Source: a virus
Length of the DNA stretch: 58,114 bases
Direction: 5' to 3' (one strand)
IMG/VR virus record: IMGVR_UViG_3300048770_000009
Location: 1-58,114 of that record
Shown here: positions 57,701 to 58,114 of the stretch, piece after piece
Numbering within the stretch: position 1 is the stretch's first letter
Layout of the letters: each line of letters starts with the position of its first letter
Made by a program: the position numbers and the translations under genes
Notes under the pieces: generated by a model
Seen by the model: only the letters and a program-made list of their open reading frames with translations
The model's database searches: none
What the model was told of the DNA's origin: nothing

Positions 57701-57864
57701 ATCCCACCAAGGGAATCAGCCGTAACACCCCCAGCAAGCTCAATGAGCGGTGGAGAGTGCGCTACACCAACGGAGCGATTGCGGATGCCTGGTTCTCGAT
57801 GAAGTACAGTTGCGTGTTTATCAGTCCCATGTTCCAGGGCCGACTGGCTGGGGAGAGTAGATAG
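54799..57864 (+). CDS. Large tail/neck structural protein
   Basis: 1021 residues. The start (VEFSRWLGLVDEDDPTNLPMGCAALSQNCRFNLTEVETRYG) and the later FREHSGFEIN-like REFQGVLYSFRERSGFEINPS, GPCGPRAVDVCGQFIIFVHSSGIY resemble large neck/tail hub proteins of short-tailed phages. The middle has two fibronectin-like beta units (about 235-330 and 380-500). Likely the main tail component. Confidence 0.7.
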   Translation: MANYGGATKVEFSRWLGLVDEDDPTNLPMGCAALSQNCRFNLTEVETRYGIQTAIQGKNQSPITGLLGCAFTPETATQVYFQAILLYDYAGAFQIENPSGTGRTTSITGPLVTLPANSHMIGTQAYNRAWMGFSNLLTPTAFPAAYDLSTKQLLPYGMKPVGFGWYAGAQVLVGECCTPSQLQSGVTVAVGNGHLYICTVAGTTANVQPVWPLTEGGTVVDGGVTWKEQTPVMANRIAAPNAPALALAGGGTIAAGQDVYVAITLVNAQGESLPSLSSKITTLAGATTVNVTIPALASMAGWVQGLPSQYVPIAANVYVAIVATATPAPQLSTYQAANAAPVALGGTYGVAAAGSFQAPPTTNTARITGGQLPTPDIEPVIARAGGGGVFAAGLDVYILQTYVNAIGETLPGPANSVIDTQLDDSIVITTQFPQGYAVTGINLYECDVPTGTTFDGSTFPPPGNFALIGTFGTGATVTITNTVVGPPPPTVNTTGPAGNIAQDTATGGPNGTQGYRWLCIAYEDDFDTISGFTQAATFSYIVDENGWELSLFNLPTGPSYIQNVIAGFSVADGLSAGPFFYIPQSTVSDAIPMTATAFPNGTSTATVNFTDEFLIGSIDITDRLRVIQPQQCVDIYYSPTVDRIFQTGVPGFYSSHWVSLAADPESYYGDTSIITVGTDDGERAWCVREFQGVLYSFRERSGFEINPSTADPATWVVTKRWTKVGPCGPRAVDVCGQFIIFVHSSGIYKYESSYPELVSKELPRWWNTINWAAQQTIWCAIDAEEHEVKMGFPVGNSTVPNVVLTLNYEEGWNNPLLFSRYSGKEITIEQCRKYSVDSIAGFVGGRVYRTITGEPTPDEGPVDTTEEYARQYISQFLIASSGPDGTVQAISPGIYNDNGAGIDCQYESVAAQEMMTLCKLQGLNMNARGNGSLFVSFIAGARRITDWGAGTPQPRWYVPLKPIQLELNPTKGISRNTPSKLNERWRVRYTNGAIADAWFSMKYSCVFISPMFQGRLAGESR

Positions 57865-58114
57865 ATGGCTCTAAGTAAAGCGCAGATAAATGCAATTCGG
57901 GACTTCGGGCTTCGTACCGTGCTGCTCGGCATCTATGCCCAACTTGAGGTTCATAACAATCAACTTGGCAGTAACTTCATCGAGCCGACTAACTCACCGC
58001 AGGAGCCATCGAGCGCGCCTCCCCCGCTTGCATCATTAATGGTTAGCGGAGCAAATGGGATATTCACTGTCGCAATCACCAATCCAACGCAGTCGATCAA
58101 CAAGACGCTCTATC
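57865..58114 (+). CDS. Partial virion protein, runs off the window
   Basis: The first 83 residues of a gene starting one base after the previous stop, with GGGAGAG upstream. A helical start (ALSKAQINAIRDFGLRTVLL) is followed by SGANGIFTVAITNPTQ, the start of a beta domain. Probably another tail protein. 3' end outside the window. Confidence 0.65.
   Translation, partial: MALSKAQINAIRDFGLRTVLLGIYAQLEVHNNQLGSNFIEPTNSPQEPSSAPPPLASLMVSGANGIFTVAITNPTQSINKTLY

Noticed and set aside
1-58114. tRNA genes, integrase, attachment sites
   Set aside because: I found no cloverleaf-like sequence with a T-loop, no tyrosine or serine recombinase and no obvious att repeat in this window; they could lie outside it.

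Overview
The window is part of a tailed double-stranded DNA bacteriophage genome (Caudoviricetes). It carries small and large terminase, portal, scaffold, major capsid protein, a very large virion protein of the ejected or polyvalent kind, a DnaB-type helicase and a Bet/RecT annealing protein with a YqaJ-type exonuclease. It is cut at both ends: the first gene is already open at base 1 and the last runs off at 58114. I see no tape-measure or tail-tube gene, which leans towards a short-tailed particle, but the missing part could change that. No integrase is visible. The host is probably an acidobacterium or a similar didermic soil bacterium. This is inferred from moderate-to-high GC, the signal-peptide style, and a lipoprotein (23093-23518) resembling a domain I know mainly from Acidobacteriota.

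Layout. (1) 1-5633, rightward: end of the large virion protein, then terS and terL. (2) 5637-24572, leftward: a tightly overlapped early operon. Its proximal part is a ribbon-helix-helix regulator, small membrane proteins, an exported lipoprotein and replication proteins. The middle holds a Cro/C1-type regulator, exonuclease plus annealing protein, repeat proteins, a Rad50/SbcC-like ATPase and a cold-shock protein. The distal part holds DnaB and a chaperonin operon (GroES, a small protein, GroEL). At least five endonuclease-like genes of homing or mobile type sit across the window. (3) 24573-24826: a divergent promoter/operator region. (4) 24627-43704, rightward: small early genes, then an 11-kb run of seven consecutive genes whose products carry Sec signal peptides, including a 1848-residue fibre-like protein with an SGNH-hydrolase module. 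Then come membrane proteins, a HAD-like phosphatase and an L,D-transpeptidase-like protein that is the best lysis-enzyme candidate. (5) 43738-58114, rightward: virion morphogenesis (portal, scaffold, capsid, connectors, tail proteins), bracketed by UUCG-loop terminators.

The most unusual points are these. Nine exported proteins all have glutamine right after the predicted signal-peptidase cleavage site. An HNH gene is inserted at the 3' end of groEL with a diverged second copy of the groEL tail beyond it. In-frame tandem-repeat arrays occur in which copies differ only at amino-acid-changing positions. An 18-base motif recurs upstream of three transcription units. Two regulators have promoters placed so that the mRNA would begin at or next to the start codon. 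Genes overlap by ATGA, GTGA, TTGA or TGATG almost everywhere, so translational coupling is the general rule. Many starts were moved from the longest reading frame to the nearest Shine-Dalgarno-supported codon.
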